In this document: positions 63,853-64,000 of the stretch, piece by piece
Layout: each line of letters opens with the position of its first letter
Numbering within the stretch: the first letter of the stretch is position 1
Assembly (NCBI GenBank): GCA_020444175.1
Contig: JAHLLM010000017.1
Location: 40,547-104,546 of the forward strand
Length of the DNA stretch: 64,000 nt
Source: Desulfobulbaceae bacterium
GTDB taxonomy: Bacteria > Desulfobacterota > Desulfobulbia > Desulfobulbales > SURF-16
Direction: 5' to 3'
Notes under the pieces: generated by a model
Told to the model about the DNA's origin: nothing
Databases searched by the model: none
The model's input: only the letters and a program-made list of their open reading frames with translations
Position numbers and translations under genes: made by a program

Positions 63853-64000
63853 AAGTATCCTGCTGCCGGCACGTCTTCGACTTATTGCTATTGCATCGGG
63901 AGATGTTCAGCTCCAGGACTTTTTTTGCGATTTCATCATTTTTCATTTTGTGATTACCACTGAAACTCAGCCAGTCTTGCAGCAGGTACTGTAATGCATT

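Noticed and set aside
63851..63960. 37-codon minus-strand frame starting MKNDEIAKKVLELN and ending at the 28-nt element
   Set aside because: No SD, and the conservation between the two element copies continues past the stop codon, so it is a DNA element rather than coding.

Overview
The window looks like a chromosomal segment of an anaerobic Desulfobacterota (deltaproteobacterial, possibly Desulfobulbales-like) bacterium. This rests on gene content, not on a marker gene: a periplasmic [NiFe] uptake hydrogenase with its maturation genes, a class II (B12-dependent) ribonucleotide reductase, two methylenetetrahydrofolate reductase proteins (one with a Cys-rich C-terminal domain, one fused to homocysteine methyltransferase), an AmrS-type radical SAM protein, PAS-rich hybrid kinases, one with a CXXCH haem motif, and long secreted mosaic proteins. 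No rRNA, tRNA, CRISPR array, intact transposase or prophage was seen.

Layout. 1-9 kb: two long divergent secreted proteins, the left one running off the window. Its leader carries a GEMM-I-type (cyclic dinucleotide) riboswitch overlapping a terminator, and a PilZ (c-di-GMP receptor) gene follows, so this end has a cyclic-dinucleotide/surface theme. 9-16 kb: a palindromic MITE-like repeat, a MazG-like pyrophosphohydrolase, an NDH-2-like flavoprotein and a 1464-residue PAS/GAF hybrid kinase. 16-25 kb: a more A/T-rich, same-strand block of a lipoprotein, a P-type cation ATPase, a DUF432-like protein, two MscS-like proteins and two tandem MgtE-family proteins, which looks like a cation/osmotic homeostasis island. 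25-30 kb: nrdJ, a decayed amylosucrase gene, hsp20, a frameshifted surface-protein fragment, a nested inverted-repeat element and a truncated CBS protein, i.e. a degraded accessory region.

30-42 kb: one minus-strand hydrogenase locus, in transcription order small subunit (Tat signal), large subunit, cytochrome b, hypF, hypC, hypD, hypE, large-subunit protease, hypA, hypB, then aat. A 37-bp hairpin lies between the large subunit and cytochrome b. 42-53 kb: a Bax-like glucosaminidase, a zinc-ribbon membrane protein, a methyltransferase/M48 protease pair, the MTHFR with Cys-rich tail, a haem-motif hybrid kinase, a small lipoprotein missed by length cut-offs, and a response regulator overlapping the Hcy-methyltransferase/MTHFR fusion. 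53-60 kb: a tightly coupled six-gene operon (AmrS, cNMP-binding protein, alpha/beta hydrolase, glycerophosphodiesterase, Na/Pi cotransporter, MFS transporter). 60-64 kb: a secreted metzincin and a repeat-containing surface protein in one operon ending in a clear terminator.

The best candidates for something new are the riboswitch-controlled surface protein, the ATPase/DUF432/MscS/MgtE island, the hairpin inside the hydrogenase operon, and a 28-nt element shared by the 41.9 kb and 63.8 kb intergenic regions.
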